This document shows, one piece after another, positions 17,236 to 26,075 of a stretch of 41,786 nucleotides of DNA; the first letter of the stretch is position 1; every line of letters starts with the position of its first letter. The translations under genes were made by a program, and so were the position numbers. The notes beneath the pieces were generated by a model, which was not told the origin of the DNA, ran no database searches, and saw only the letters and a program-made list of their open reading frames with translations. This stretch comes from Candidatus Sulfopaludibacter sp. SbA4 (GTDB taxonomy: Bacteria; Acidobacteriota; Terriglobia; Bryobacterales; Bryobacteraceae), in assembly GCA_900290305.1 (NCBI GenBank), contig OMOG01000223.1, positions 1 to 41,786 of the forward strand. The letters are read 5' to 3'.

Positions 17236-18402
17236 ATGGCTTTTCGCGGCGTGGACTATTTCTGTGTGGACTCGCTTTTCGGCGAGCAGGAGCTGATGGT
17301 GCGGCAGACGGCCCGGCGGTTCGCCGACGAGCGGATCGTGCCGCTGATCCGGGACTGCTACCGCGACGCGCAGTTTCCCACCGAGTTGATTCCCGAGATG
17401 GCGGAGCTGGGATTCTTCGGGGCGAACCTCGAGGGCTACGGCTGCGCGGGCATGAGCAACGTGGAGTATGGGCTCATCATGCAGGAGCTGGAGCGCGCCG
17501 ATTCCGGGATCCGCAGCTTCGTCTCGGTGCAGGGCGCGCTGGTGATGTACCCGATCCTCCAGTACGGGTCGGAGGAACAAAAACAGAAGTGGCTGCCGCG
17601 GATGCAAAGCGGGAAGGCGGTGGGATGTTTCGGCCTTACCGAGCCGGATTTTGGATCGAACCCGGCGGGCATGCGCACCACGGCGCAACGCGACGGCGAT
17701 GCCTGGGTGCTGAACGGCGAAAAGACGTGGATCACCAACGGCAGCATGAGCGACGTGGCGCTGGTATGGGCGCGCGCAGCGGAGGGCATCGTGGGCTTCC
17801 TGGTGGAGCGCGGCACTCCCGGATTCTCAACCTCCGACATCCACGGGAAGTGGTCGATGCGGGCGTCGGTGACATCGAGCCTTTCGTTTTCCGATTGCCG
17901 GGTGAGCGAATGCGACCGGCTGCCGGGCGCGCGGGGGTTGAAGGCGCCGTTATCGTGCCTGTCGCAGGCGCGGTTCGGGATCGGATGGGGCGTCGTGGGG
18001 GCGGCGATGGACTGCTACGAGACGGCGCGGGCGTACTCAGTGGTCCGCAAGCAGTTCGACGACCGTCCGATTGCGTCGCACCAACTGGTGCAGGAGAAAC
18101 TCGCCTGGATGATTACCGAAATCACCAAGGCGCAGTTGCTGGCGGTGCAGGCGGGGCGGTTGAAGGACCAGGGGAAGATCGAGCCGGCGCACATCTCGAT
18201 GCTGAAGCGGAACAACGTGGCGATCGCGCTCGATTGCGCGCGGCTGAGCCGGGATCTGCTGGGAGCGAACGGAATCACGGACGAATACCCCATCATGCGA
18301 CACCTTTGTAACCTGGAAACCGTCAAGACCTATGAAGGGACGGACCACATTCACGCCCTGGTGATCGGGGAGAGGGTCACGGGCGTGGCGGCGTACAAGT
18401 AG
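17236..18402 (+). CDS. Acyl-CoA dehydrogenase, glutaryl-CoA dehydrogenase-like
   Basis: FAD enzyme oxidising an acyl-CoA at the alpha-beta bond. Over 388 residues it follows glutaryl-CoA dehydrogenase closely: IRSFVSVQGALVMYPI, GCFGLTEPDFGSNPAGM, NGEKTWITNG, RKQFDDRPIASHQLVQ and the catalytic-base segment KTYEGTDHIHALVIGE near the C-terminus. The conserved Arg of the RS-x-x-SVQ segment in GCDH is retained (IRSF), favouring glutaryl-CoA (lysine/tryptophan breakdown), but a related short-chain substrate is possible. The start ATG has GAAAG upstream. No electron-transfer flavoprotein or pathway genes are nearby. Confidence 0.9.
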   Translation: MAFRGVDYFCVDSLFGEQELMVRQTARRFADERIVPLIRDCYRDAQFPTELIPEMAELGFFGANLEGYGCAGMSNVEYGLIMQELERADSGIRSFVSVQGALVMYPILQYGSEEQKQKWLPRMQSGKAVGCFGLTEPDFGSNPAGMRTTAQRDGDAWVLNGEKTWITNGSMSDVALVWARAAEGIVGFLVERGTPGFSTSDIHGKWSMRASVTSSLSFSDCRVSECDRLPGARGLKAPLSCLSQARFGIGWGVVGAAMDCYETARAYSVVRKQFDDRPIASHQLVQEKLAWMITEITKAQLLAVQAGRLKDQGKIEPAHISMLKRNNVAIALDCARLSRDLLGANGITDEYPIMRHLCNLETVKTYEGTDHIHALVIGERVTGVAAYK

Positions 18403-18581
18403 GGGCCGCCAGGGCCAAGGGGCGGGGGCCGGGGCTCAGGCGTCGCGGATCGGCGCCGGGCTTTGGGGAACGCTCCGGGCGTCGGGGCCGGGGGGCATGG
18501 GGAATCGGGATAGGGGCCGGTGAGTGGGGCCAGGGTTTAGGGTCGGGCCGGGGATAGGGGAACTGGTTAGGGATTGGATTC
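18403..18581. repeat. G-rich degenerate spacer repeat
   Basis: This 179-bp intergenic region is almost wholly runs of G (GGGGCC, GGGGCGGGGGCC, GGTTAGGG, GGTTTAGGG) on the plus strand. Many four-run combinations could form G-quadruplexes. The ATG of the next gene follows directly after GGTTAGGGATTGGATTC. I see no gene, hairpin terminator or promoter in it. Confidence 0.7.
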
Positions 18582-20828
18582 ATGCTTCTTTACGCATTAA
18601 CGATTTTGGTGAGCGCCTTCCTGCTGTTTCAGGTGCAGCCGGTGATCGCGAAGATCATTTTGCCGTGGTTCGGCGGATCCGCGGCGGTCTGGACCACGTG
18701 CTTGCTCTTTTTCCAATTGGTCCTGCTGCTGGGATACCTGTATGCGCATGCGGTGATCCGGTATCTCAAGCCGCGGATGCAGATGGTGGTCCACGGCGTG
18801 CTGCTGCTGGCCAGCGCGGCGGCGCTGCCGATCTATCCGAGCCTGGCGTGGAAACCCTCGGGAACGGAACAGCCGACATTGGCGATTCTGCGGCTGCTCG
18901 GGATTACGGTGGGGCTGCCGTATTTTCTGCTCTCCACCACGGGGCCGCTGCTGCAGGCCTGGTACGCGAGGCGGTTCAAGGGCGCCATACCCTATCGGCT
19001 GTACGCGCTCTCGAACGCCGGGTCGATGTTCGCGCTGCTGAGCTACCCGGTCCTCTTCGAGCCGATGTTTACGACGCATCAGCAGTCGTGGATGTGGTCG
19101 GCGGGATACATCGTGTTTGTGGCGCTGTGCGGATTCACCGCGTTCCGTTCGGGAACCACCCCGGTGGTGGAGGAGGCCGCCGGCACAGAACCGGCGGCAC
19201 GGCCGGGCCTGCGGCAATCCGTGCTATGGCTGGCGCTGCCGGCGTGCGCTTCGGTAATGCTGCTGGCGATCACTAACCATCTCTCGCAGAACGTGGCGGC
19301 GATTCCGTTTCTGTGGGTGCTGCCTCTAAGTGTTTACCTGCTCACCTTTATCCTGTGCTTCGAGGGCAGCGGGTGGTATAACCGGAGCGCCTACCTGCCG
19401 CTGCTGGGGGTGGCGCTGGCGAGCATGGCCTACGCGGACACGGTGGATGCGACGGGCAATGTTCCGATCAAGGTGCTGGTGCCGCTGTTCACCATGGGCC
19501 TGTACACATGCTGCATGGTTTGCCACGGGGAGCTGGTGCGGCTGAAACCGCATCCGCAATACCTGACACAGTTCTACCTGATGATCTCGGCGGGCGGCGC
19601 AACGGGCGGCCTGCTGGTGGGGGTGGTGGCGCCCTACGTTTTCAACGCGCTCTATGAGCTGCAGATCGGCATGGCGGCATGCGCGCTGCTCGCGCTCCTG
19701 GTGGTGCGCGACCAATTCCGCAGCCTGCTCGATCCGCTGCGGACCATCGCCGGGGCCTGCGCGCTGGTGTTCGTCGGCGCCCTCGCGTATGGCGTGCGGG
19801 GCCAGTTGCTGGTGGCGGCAAGGTCCGCCATCAACCTGGTCGTGAAGCACTGGAACGAGCCGGACGCATTCATGAACTACGTGCTGGTGGCGGTCCTGCT
19901 GGTGGCGGGGGTGGTGGTGTTAATGGTGCTGCGCGCCGGGCATATGCGCGGGCGATGGGCGGCTTTTGGGAGCGAGCTGGTGGTGCTGGTGCTGCTGGGA
20001 TACCTGGCCTTCCACGTCCGGCAGTTGACCAGCGGCTACCGTTTGACGGTGCGCAATTTCTACGGCGCCCTGCGGGTCAGGGATTCGGGCGCGCCGACGG
20101 AATTCGATGCGACCCGGACGCTGACGCACGGCACCATCAACCACGGCGAGCAGTTCTTGAACCCCGCGCGGCGGGATCTGCCGACCACGTATTACGGTCC
20201 GAACACGGGGGTGGGGATTGCCATCCGCGAGAAACAGAAGACCGGAGCGATCCGGGTCGGAATAATCGGGCTGGGCACGGGGACCATCGCGGCCTACGGG
20301 CGCCTGGGCGACTACTACCGGTTCTACGAAATCAACCCGCTGGTCCTGAGGCTGGCGTACTCGGAGTTCACATTTCTGCCGGATTCGAAGGCCAAGGTGG
20401 AGGTGGCTATGGGGGACGCGCGGCTTTCGCTGGAACGCGAGGCGGACGAGAATTTCGACGTGCTGGCGGTGGACGCATTCTCCAGCGACTCGATCCCGGT
20501 ACACCTGTTAACGAAGGAGGCGATGGATCTCTATTTCCGCCACTTGAAGAAGCCGGACGGGATACTGGCGGTGCACATTTCCAACCGGTTTTTGGACTTG
20601 CAGCCGGTGCTGGCGGGGGAAACGGCGGCGACGGGAACGGTGGCGCGGACGGTGGATACGGAGGACGACGAATCGCAGGACGTTTTCGGCGCCACCTGGG
20701 TGCTGATCACGTCTCCGGCGGCTGGTTTTGACGACGCGGAAATGAACGCTTCCACACCCATCGAGACCAAGCGAACTGTACGATTGTGGACAGACGACTA
20801 CAGCAATCTCTTCCGGATCTTAAAATAG
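18582..20828 (+). CDS. Membrane protein fused to spermidine synthase-like domain
   Basis: 748 residues: an N-terminal polytopic part (about 1-490, roughly a dozen hydrophobic helices, beginning MLLYALTILVSAFLLFQVQP and the characteristic IAKIILPWFGGSAAVW) joined to a C-terminal Rossmann domain (about 540-748) with GIIGLGTGTIAAYGRLGDYY, RFYEINPLVLRLA and LAVDAFSSDSIPVHLLTKEA. This is the common 'fused MFS/spermidine synthase' family. The aminopropyltransferase-like domain binds a SAM-type ligand in the family, but polyamine synthesis by membrane-fused members is unproven, so the substrate is unknown. It is followed by a terminator at 20876-20899. Confidence 0.88.
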   Translation: MLLYALTILVSAFLLFQVQPVIAKIILPWFGGSAAVWTTCLLFFQLVLLLGYLYAHAVIRYLKPRMQMVVHGVLLLASAAALPIYPSLAWKPSGTEQPTLAILRLLGITVGLPYFLLSTTGPLLQAWYARRFKGAIPYRLYALSNAGSMFALLSYPVLFEPMFTTHQQSWMWSAGYIVFVALCGFTAFRSGTTPVVEEAAGTEPAARPGLRQSVLWLALPACASVMLLAITNHLSQNVAAIPFLWVLPLSVYLLTFILCFEGSGWYNRSAYLPLLGVALASMAYADTVDATGNVPIKVLVPLFTMGLYTCCMVCHGELVRLKPHPQYLTQFYLMISAGGATGGLLVGVVAPYVFNALYELQIGMAACALLALLVVRDQFRSLLDPLRTIAGACALVFVGALAYGVRGQLLVAARSAINLVVKHWNEPDAFMNYVLVAVLLVAGVVVLMVLRAGHMRGRWAAFGSELVVLVLLGYLAFHVRQLTSGYRLTVRNFYGALRVRDSGAPTEFDATRTLTHGTINHGEQFLNPARRDLPTTYYGPNTGVGIAIREKQKTGAIRVGIIGLGTGTIAAYGRLGDYYRFYEINPLVLRLAYSEFTFLPDSKAKVEVAMGDARLSLEREADENFDVLAVDAFSSDSIPVHLLTKEAMDLYFRHLKKPDGILAVHISNRFLDLQPVLAGETAATGTVARTVDTEDDESQDVFGATWVLITSPAAGFDDAEMNASTPIETKRTVRLWTDDYSNLFRILK

Positions 20829-20875
20829 GTATAAGATAGGTGAAGCCGCGTCCACATCTCGTTTGAACTCGATTT

Positions 20876-20899
20876 AAACAGAGATCGGAGTCTGTTTTT
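20876..20899 (+). terminator. Rho-independent terminator after the spermidine-synthase-like gene
   Basis: AAACAGA (20876-20882) pairs with TCTGTTT (20891-20897) around an 8-nt loop and runs into TTTTT. It lies 48 bp after the stop, isolating the following repeat protein, whose likely -10 (TATCAT, 20917-20922) comes 18 bp later without a clear -35. Confidence 0.7.
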
Positions 20900-20943
20900 C
20901 CCACGGGACAATGGTGTATCATCAATTTGGCCGAGGAACAATC

Positions 20944-23900
20944 ATGGACGCTGCTCACAAGCTCATCAAGAATATCGCTCTTTTTCTCGCTCTAGCGCTG
21001 CTGGTTGCGGTGCCCGGGCGCTCTCAATCGCAGTTAAGCGCCACCCCGAATCCGGTTGCGCTTTCGGGAACCAACCTGAACGTGGCGGTCACGACTGGGG
21101 GTTCGGGACCGTATACGATCACGCCTAGTGGCGGCTTTTTCAGCGTCAGCGGGGGCGGGAACGCTCCCGACAGTTTTACAGTCTCGGTTTCGAATACGGG
21201 TTGCTCGAACGGCGGGGTCACCTGCAATGGTTCGATCACCTTGCACCCCACTTCCCCCTCCGGCGGGGGAACGAATGTTTCGATCAGCGTCACGTTCACT
21301 CCGGGGTCCGGCAGCGGCACGGGCGGCGCCATTACCGCCAACCCGCCCTCGGTGGTTTTGAACACGTCCACAAATCAGTCGGTGGAGGCTTTCGTCACCC
21401 TGTCGACGACCAGCGCAACGCCGATTCAGTTCAGCTTCTCGACCACCCCGCCCAATGGGACCGCGTGGCTATCGTCGGTACAGGTCAGCAACTCGACGGT
21501 GAGCGCCAACGGCTCCGTTACCATGAGCATCTTCGCCAACGCCACCAACATTACGACTCAGCAGACGGGATCGATCACCATCGTCCCGGGCAACGGCGGG
21601 GCAACGACCGTCATTCCGCTAACGTTGAACGTCAACGGCTCGGGTGGCTCGTCCTACAGCGGGACGAACCCGACAAGCGTGTCGCTCGCCTATCCCGGGG
21701 GCCCGACGTCCCAGCAGATCGTCATCTTCAACAACGCCGGAGTCACCACGTTCAACGCCACGGTGACGAACTGCAACAGCACTAATTTTCTACTCCTGAA
21801 CGGGTCGGCAGCTACGGAGATCTTCAGTCAACAGAACTCCGGCAACCTCACCCTCACGCTGAACAACGCCAGTGCTCTGCCGACGAATACCTACACCTGC
21901 CAGGTGCTGGTGAGTAATCCCAGTAACTCAGCCGACGAGGTCACGATCAGCGTCACCCTGGTGGTAAATGGAGGGGGCACATCGGGTGGAGGCTTCGCGT
22001 TTAGCCAGTCCTCATACTCGTTCACGTCGACCGTAGGCAGCGCCAACACGCAATCCTCGGGCAATTCCATCCAGCTAGTCAGCAGTATTCAGTCGACATA
22101 CAACGCCACGTTCACGCCCCAGAGCTCGCCGTGTAGCGGGTGCACCAACTGGATCTCCATAAACAATGGCGGGTCGTCGGTAACGAACCAGCAGGTCAGC
22201 AACGGCTTTTCGATCGCGCTGAACAATCCCCAGAGCTTTACCGTGGGCAGCTACTCGGGCACGGTGACGGTGAGCAACCCCAGTGCCAGCGGCAGCGCCA
22301 CGCTGGCCATCTTCCTGACCGTGAACAGCAGTGGGTCCACGGGAACCTCGTATTCGCTTAATATCAGCAGCGCTACCTTTCAGTATCCAAACGGGCAAAC
22401 GTCCGCCAGCGTCTACGTCAACAGCAGCACCCAGACGCAATTCATTGCCACCAGCTCGGTGGCCTGGCTGCTACTCAGTCAGAACGGCGTTTCCAACGTC
22501 ACGAGCTTGACGGGCACGACCAGTGGGAATTCGAACCCACTGGTAGTCTACCTGAATGTGAACGCGATACCGGCATCGGGCAGCACCGGCCAAGTCACAA
22601 TAGCCAATCCATCCAACTCGGCCGACTTCGCGGTGTTCACCGTCACCCTGAACGGGGGCTCCAGCTCGGGGGGTTTCACGGTGAGCCCCACTTCGCTCTC
22701 GTTCAGCACGCCCGTCGGCGTGGTGCCGGCAACCCAATCCATCGCAGTCACGGCGCCCAGCAGCGGCAGTACGTTCACGGCCAGCCTTCAGGCCGCCAGC
22801 GGCTCCCTTTTTGTGGCCACCCCGTGCAACGGCTGCACCTACACCGGAAGCCAGAACCTGGTGGTGTCGGTGAGCCCGGGCAGCCTGGGGGCGGGGACTT
22901 ACACCGACTACATCACCCTGTCGTCGGGCGGCAATAACTTTGCGTTCATCACCGTGACGCTGGTGGTGGGCGGCAGCGGAACGACTTCCAGCATCGCGGC
23001 GCCGACCTCGCTCTCGTTCTACTATGAGGCGGGCCAATCGACAACTCCGCCGGCACAGACCATTTTGATCGGGGCGAGCGGAAGTTTCACCGCCAGTGCG
23101 AATGAGAATTGGATTGCCCTGAGCACCACCAGCGGCAACGGGCCCGGAAATGTGCTCGTCAGCGTCATCCCGCAGGGATTTAGCGCGGGCAGCAGCAACC
23201 AGGGCATCGTCACCATCAACACGTCCAACGGCACGCTAGGCGTAACCGTCAGTCTGAATGTTACGTCGGGAATGGTGCTTTACGCGAACCCGGGGACCGT
23301 CAGCCTGACCACCCCGAACTACCAGAGCGTGCTGCAGATCTCGGCCAGCGACAACTCGAGCCAGCAGGTGACTGCCTCGACGCAGACACCGTGGCTCTCC
23401 CTGACCAGCCCGACGAACAACGGAAACACGCCGGTATCGTACCTCGTTACGGTGACTCCCACGGGGTTGTGCAACGGGCTCAACACGGGCAGCATCACGG
23501 CGACGGCGGCCGGCGCGGCCAACAGTCCGTTGACCATTCCGGTGACGGTGCTGATCACCGGCAGCAGCGCCACGTCATGCACTAGCAGCAGCGGTCCGCT
23601 GACCCTCTCGACTTCGTCCCTGACCTTTACCGGCCCGCAAAATGGCGGGACTCCGCCGACGCAGATTCTGGCCGTGACGGCGCCTTCCAACAGCACCTTC
23701 TTTACGGTGAGCACGAGCGTCCAGACCGGGAACTGGCTATCCATATTGTCGTGCACGTCCTGCACCGGCAGCCAGAACCTGGTAGTTTCGGTGAACCAAT
23801 CGGGCCTGAATGCCGGGACTTACCAGGGCACGATTTACCTGTATACGAACGGTACGGCGCAGCAGGTGGCGGTGACCCTCACCGTCGGGACTTCGGGCGC

Positions 23901-25281
23901 AAGCGGGAATATCAGTCTAAGTACCAGCTCGCTGAGCTTCACCGCGCAAGTGAATGGAAGCACACCGGCAGGTCAGACCGTGCAAGTGTCGAGTTCGACT
24001 TCGGGTGTGGGTTACACTTACCAGGTTTCGACGAGCAGCGGCGGGAGCTGGCTGTCGGCGAGCGTTAACGGCACCACTCTTACCAACGGGCAGGGGCTGA
24101 CCACCCCGACCCCCTTGACGGTCAACGTGAACGCATCCAACCTGGGGGCGGGTTCTTACACCGGCACGATCACGCTTTCGCCGAATGGCGGCAGTACGGT
24201 CACGATTTCGGTGAGCCTGAGCGTGCAGAACAATGTCGTATCGGCGAGCCCGGGTTCACTGACTTTCACTTACACCGCCGGCAGTACCGCGCCCTCGCCA
24301 CAGACGGTAACGGTCAGCAGCGGAACCGCGGGCCTGGCTTTTAGCGCGACGGTATCGCTGGGCAACTGCTCGAGCAACTGGCTGGTGGCGTCGCCGCCCA
24401 CAGGCACGACGGGCACCAACAACGTCAGCGTGTCGGTGAATCCAGCAGGCCTGAATGCAGGCACCTGCAACGGCACCGTCACGATTGCGGGAACGAGCGG
24501 CGCTTCGGGTTCGACTACCGTCAGCGTCACCCTGACAGTGACCGTGCCGGTGATTACCATTACCCAGGTGGGGAGTGCGGCGAGCTATCTCGGGACCTCG
24601 ATATCGCCGGGAGAGATCATCACAATCTTCGGCACGGGTCTGGGGCCGACGCCGTTTGTGACGTTGGCGCTGGACTCCACGGGAAAGGTGGCAACCACGC
24701 TCGGCGGAGTGCAGGTGCTGGTCGCGGGATTCCCGTGCCCGATGGTGTTTGCCGGCAACACGCAGGTTTCGGCGGTGGTGCCGTATGAAGTCGCCCAACT
24801 GCACGGGAGCCAGCCGGTGGTGGTGAAGTTCCTGGGACAGACATCCAATGCCATTGGCATACAGCTAGCTGCGACGGCCCCTGGCATTTTCACAGCGAAC
24901 GCCTCGGGTACGGGGCCGGGGGCGATCTCGAACCAGAACTACAGCGCGAACTCTCCTTCGAACCCGGCGGCCAAGGGCTCGACGGTGGCTATCTATATGA
25001 CGGGCGAAGGCCTCACGAGTCCGGCGCAGGCCGACGGCAGCGTGACGGCGGCGACACTGCCGCCTCCTCAAGTGACTCCGGCTCCGCTCCTGCCGGTGGC
25101 GGTGCTGATCGACGGACAACCCGCGAGCATTGCGTACGCCGGCGAGGCTCCCGGGCTGGTGGCGGGGGTGATGCAGGTCAACGTGGTGATCCCGGCGGGT
25201 GCGCGGACGGGCGATTTGCCGCTGGTGGTATCGGTCGGCGGGACGGCCAGCCAAAGCGGCGTGACGGTGTCGGTGCACTAA
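20944..25281 (+). CDS. Secreted BACON/Ig-like repeat protein with Solibacter C-terminal domain (TIGR03437-like)
   Basis: 1445 residues from the ATG at 20944 (GAGGAAC ribosome site; an upstream in-frame ATG at 20911 precedes the signal). It begins with a signal peptide (IALFLALALLVAVPGRSQS) and then has about a dozen ~95-105-residue beta-sandwich repeats very rich in S, T, G, N and V. Recurring lines include LSFxxxxG...Q, GSQNLVVSV and LGAGTYxGxITL, typical of BACON domains, which are often linked to carbohydrate or mucin binding. Several repeats carry a CxxC pair (PCSGCT, PCNGCT, SCTSCT). The last ~240 residues (from about 1205, ITQVGSAASYLGTSISPGE) match the Solibacter-specific C-terminal domain that opens with an IPT-like fold and ends VSVGGTASQSGVTVSV. 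No anchor or sorting motif is visible. Function unknown; likely a surface or secreted adhesin or glycan binder. Confidence 0.85.
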   Translation: MDAAHKLIKNIALFLALALLVAVPGRSQSQLSATPNPVALSGTNLNVAVTTGGSGPYTITPSGGFFSVSGGGNAPDSFTVSVSNTGCSNGGVTCNGSITLHPTSPSGGGTNVSISVTFTPGSGSGTGGAITANPPSVVLNTSTNQSVEAFVTLSTTSATPIQFSFSTTPPNGTAWLSSVQVSNSTVSANGSVTMSIFANATNITTQQTGSITIVPGNGGATTVIPLTLNVNGSGGSSYSGTNPTSVSLAYPGGPTSQQIVIFNNAGVTTFNATVTNCNSTNFLLLNGSAATEIFSQQNSGNLTLTLNNASALPTNTYTCQVLVSNPSNSADEVTISVTLVVNGGGTSGGGFAFSQSSYSFTSTVGSANTQSSGNSIQLVSSIQSTYNATFTPQSSPCSGCTNWISINNGGSSVTNQQVSNGFSIALNNPQSFTVGSYSGTVTVSNPSASGSATLAIFLTVNSSGSTGTSYSLNISSATFQYPNGQTSASVYVNSSTQTQFIATSSVAWLLLSQNGVSNVTSLTGTTSGNSNPLVVYLNVNAIPASGSTGQVTIANPSNSADFAVFTVTLNGGSSSGGFTVSPTSLSFSTPVGVVPATQSIAVTAPSSGSTFTASLQAASGSLFVATPCNGCTYTGSQNLVVSVSPGSLGAGTYTDYITLSSGGNNFAFITVTLVVGGSGTTSSIAAPTSLSFYYEAGQSTTPPAQTILIGASGSFTASANENWIALSTTSGNGPGNVLVSVIPQGFSAGSSNQGIVTINTSNGTLGVTVSLNVTSGMVLYANPGTVSLTTPNYQSVLQISASDNSSQQVTASTQTPWLSLTSPTNNGNTPVSYLVTVTPTGLCNGLNTGSITATAAGAANSPLTIPVTVLITGSSATSCTSSSGPLTLSTSSLTFTGPQNGGTPPTQILAVTAPSNSTFFTVSTSVQTGNWLSILSCTSCTGSQNLVVSVNQSGLNAGTYQGTIYLYTNGTAQQVAVTLTVGTSGASGNISLSTSSLSFTAQVNGSTPAGQTVQVSSSTSGVGYTYQVSTSSGGSWLSASVNGTTLTNGQGLTTPTPLTVNVNASNLGAGSYTGTITLSPNGGSTVTISVSLSVQNNVVSASPGSLTFTYTAGSTAPSPQTVTVSSGTAGLAFSATVSLGNCSSNWLVASPPTGTTGTNNVSVSVNPAGLNAGTCNGTVTIAGTSGASGSTTVSVTLTVTVPVITITQVGSAASYLGTSISPGEIITIFGTGLGPTPFVTLALDSTGKVATTLGGVQVLVAGFPCPMVFAGNTQVSAVVPYEVAQLHGSQPVVVKFLGQTSNAIGIQLAATAPGIFTANASGTGPGAISNQNYSANSPSNPAAKGSTVAIYMTGEGLTSPAQADGSVTAATLPPPQVTPAPLLPVAVLIDGQPASIAYAGEAPGLVAGVMQVNVVIPAGARTGDLPLVVSVGGTASQSGVTVSVH

Positions 25282-25333
25282 GCCGGGGCGGGACCGGGAA
25301 CTTTCCGGCCTTTCGTCCGCGGGTGATCGGCGG

Positions 25334-25339
25334 TATAAT
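25334..25339 (+). promoter_or_regulatory. Promoter -10 of repeat-unit RNA 1
   Basis: Consensus TATAAT in the context GGTATAATG, identical in all three units. The -35 position 17 bp upstream reads TTTCGT, a poor match; the promoter may rely on the consensus -10. Confidence 0.7.
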
Positions 25340-25345
25340 GTGGCC

Positions 25346-25527
25346 TACGGGGCCAGGTGATGCGGTCACCCAGCCCCGGGCTTGGGCTATCGACCCTTCC
25401 GGATCGTCAGCTTGAGCCTGACCGTCATGAACATCGTGACGATCTTCAGCCACAATGTGAGCATAGGAGCCCACCTCCTCCTGCTTCGTAGATTGGGAAG
25501 CCCGGGTCTTACTCCCGGGCTTTTCCT
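25346..25527 (+). ncRNA. Predicted antisense RNA 1 (antitoxin-type)
   Basis: About 180 nt from roughly 7 nt past the TATAAT to the terminator at 25498-25530. It begins with a hairpin (25349-25377; GGGGC..GGTGA with TCACC..GCCCC) that is kept with compensatory changes in the other units, and it covers the whole complement of the 25-codon frame at 25387-25464 together with its ribosome site. It would therefore pair with the complete small mRNA. Ends are predicted from sequence only. Confidence 0.6.
25387..25464 (-). CDS. Small hydrophobic cationic peptide 1 (candidate type I toxin)
   Basis: 25 codons: MLTLWLKIVT, then M-F-M, then TVRLKLTIRKGR. The ATG at 25464 is preceded at 8 nt by AGGAGGTG, close to a perfect anti-16S match, and the SD can pair with a CTCCT just before the ATG (AGGAG-GTGGG-CTCCT). 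The first half is hydrophobic and the second half carries R, K, R, K, R, as in membrane-acting type I toxins. Compared with the two sister frames, all codon differences are synonymous or conservative and there are no indels. It lies opposite the plus-strand RNA 1. I could not find a convincing minus-strand promoter. Not recognised as any named family. Confidence 0.65.
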   Translation of the reverse strand: MLTLWLKIVTMFMTVRLKLTIRKGR

Positions 25528-25530
25528 TTT
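25498..25530 (+). terminator. Terminator of antisense RNA 1
   Basis: AAGCCCGGG (25498-25506) pairs with CCCGGGCTT (25514-25522) around a 7-nt loop, followed by TTTTCCTTTT. The T tract exists only on the plus strand, so it terminates the RNA antisense to the small frame, just past the complement of its ribosome site. Confidence 0.85.
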
Positions 25531-25703
25531 GAAGCTCTGGTGCTTCGCCGGAAAACAACCCGCCCTTCTTCCCAATCCACTGGGCCGAGGAACTGCGCTT
25601 TGCGGCAGCAGTACCGCCGAAACGAGAGTGCCGCGCAACCAATTCCTCTCCGGGTTTCCGGCGCCCGGGAGCAATTCGCCTTTCCTTGGCCCGCGAACGG
25701 CGG

Positions 25704-25709
25704 TATAAT
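25704..25709 (+). promoter_or_regulatory. Promoter -10 of repeat-unit RNA 2
   Basis: TATAAT in GGTATAATG; the segment 17 bp upstream is TTTCCT. Identical context to units 1 and 3. Confidence 0.7.
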
Positions 25710-25715
25710 GTAGCC

Positions 25716-25897
25716 TACGGGGCCGGGTGCTGCGGGCACCCGGCCCCGGGCTTGGGCTACCGACCCTTCCGGATCGTCAGCTTCAGCCTGACCGTCACCA
25801 CTAAAGTGACGATCTTCAGCCACAAAGTGAGCATGGGGCCTCACCTCCTCCTGCTTCGTAGAGTTGGGAAGCCCGGGTCTCTACCCCGGGCTTTTCC
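25716..25897 (+). ncRNA. Predicted antisense RNA 2 (antitoxin-type)
   Basis: Same layout as RNA 1. The 5' hairpin (25719-25747) is a perfect 12-bp stem, GGGGCCGGGTGC with GCACCCGGCCCC; relative to unit 1 the A-T and mismatched pairs are replaced by C-G pairs on both sides. It spans the complement of the frame at 25757-25834 and ends at the terminator 25869-25900. Confidence 0.6.
25757..25834 (-). CDS. Small hydrophobic cationic peptide 2 (candidate type I toxin)
   Basis: 25 codons: MLTLWLKIVT, then L-V-V, then TVRLKLTIRKGR. The Shine-Dalgarno AGGAGGTGA is a 9-nt perfect complement of the usual 16S 3' end, 8 nt before the ATG at 25834. Relative to peptide 1 it changes three central hydrophobic residues (MFM to LVV) and otherwise only third codon positions (ACA/ACT, ACG/ACT, CTC/CTG, CGA/CGG). 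It lies opposite antisense RNA 2. Product family unknown; toxin activity is inference from size, hydrophobicity, charge and antisense context. Confidence 0.7.
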   Translation of the reverse strand: MLTLWLKIVTLVVTVRLKLTIRKGR

Positions 25898-25900
25898 TTG
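25869..25900 (+). terminator. Terminator of antisense RNA 2
   Basis: AAGCCCGGG pairs with CCCGGGCTT around a short loop (TCTCTACC region), followed by TTTTCC. Same position within the unit as in repeats 1 and 3. Confidence 0.8.
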
Positions 25901-26063
25901 GAAGCTCCAGTGCTTCGCCGGAAAACAACCCGCCCTTCTTCCCAATCCACTGGGCCGAGGAATACCGCCGAAAGGGTAGTGCCGCGCGCAACCAATTCCT
26001 CTCCGGGTTTCCGGCGCCCGGAGCCCGGGAGCAATTCGCCTTTCTCTCGCACGCGAACGGCGG

Positions 26064-26069
26064 TATAAT
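26064..26069 (+). promoter_or_regulatory. Promoter -10 of repeat-unit RNA 3
   Basis: TATAAT in GGTATAATG; 17 bp upstream is TTTCTC. The 5' flank CGCGAACGGCGG is shared with unit 2. Confidence 0.7.
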
Positions 26070-26075
26070 GTGGCT

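Noticed and set aside
25465-25700. Minus-strand promoter for the small peptides
   Set aside because: I looked for -35/-10 pairs upstream of each frame; CGGCGGTA(T/C)T segments exist but none is convincing or equally spaced, so none is annotated.
25382-25979. Plus-strand frames of about 100 codons across the tandem repeats
   Set aside because: Not conserved in phase between units, run through the terminators, and have no ribosome sites; the minus-strand 25-codon frame explains the conservation better.
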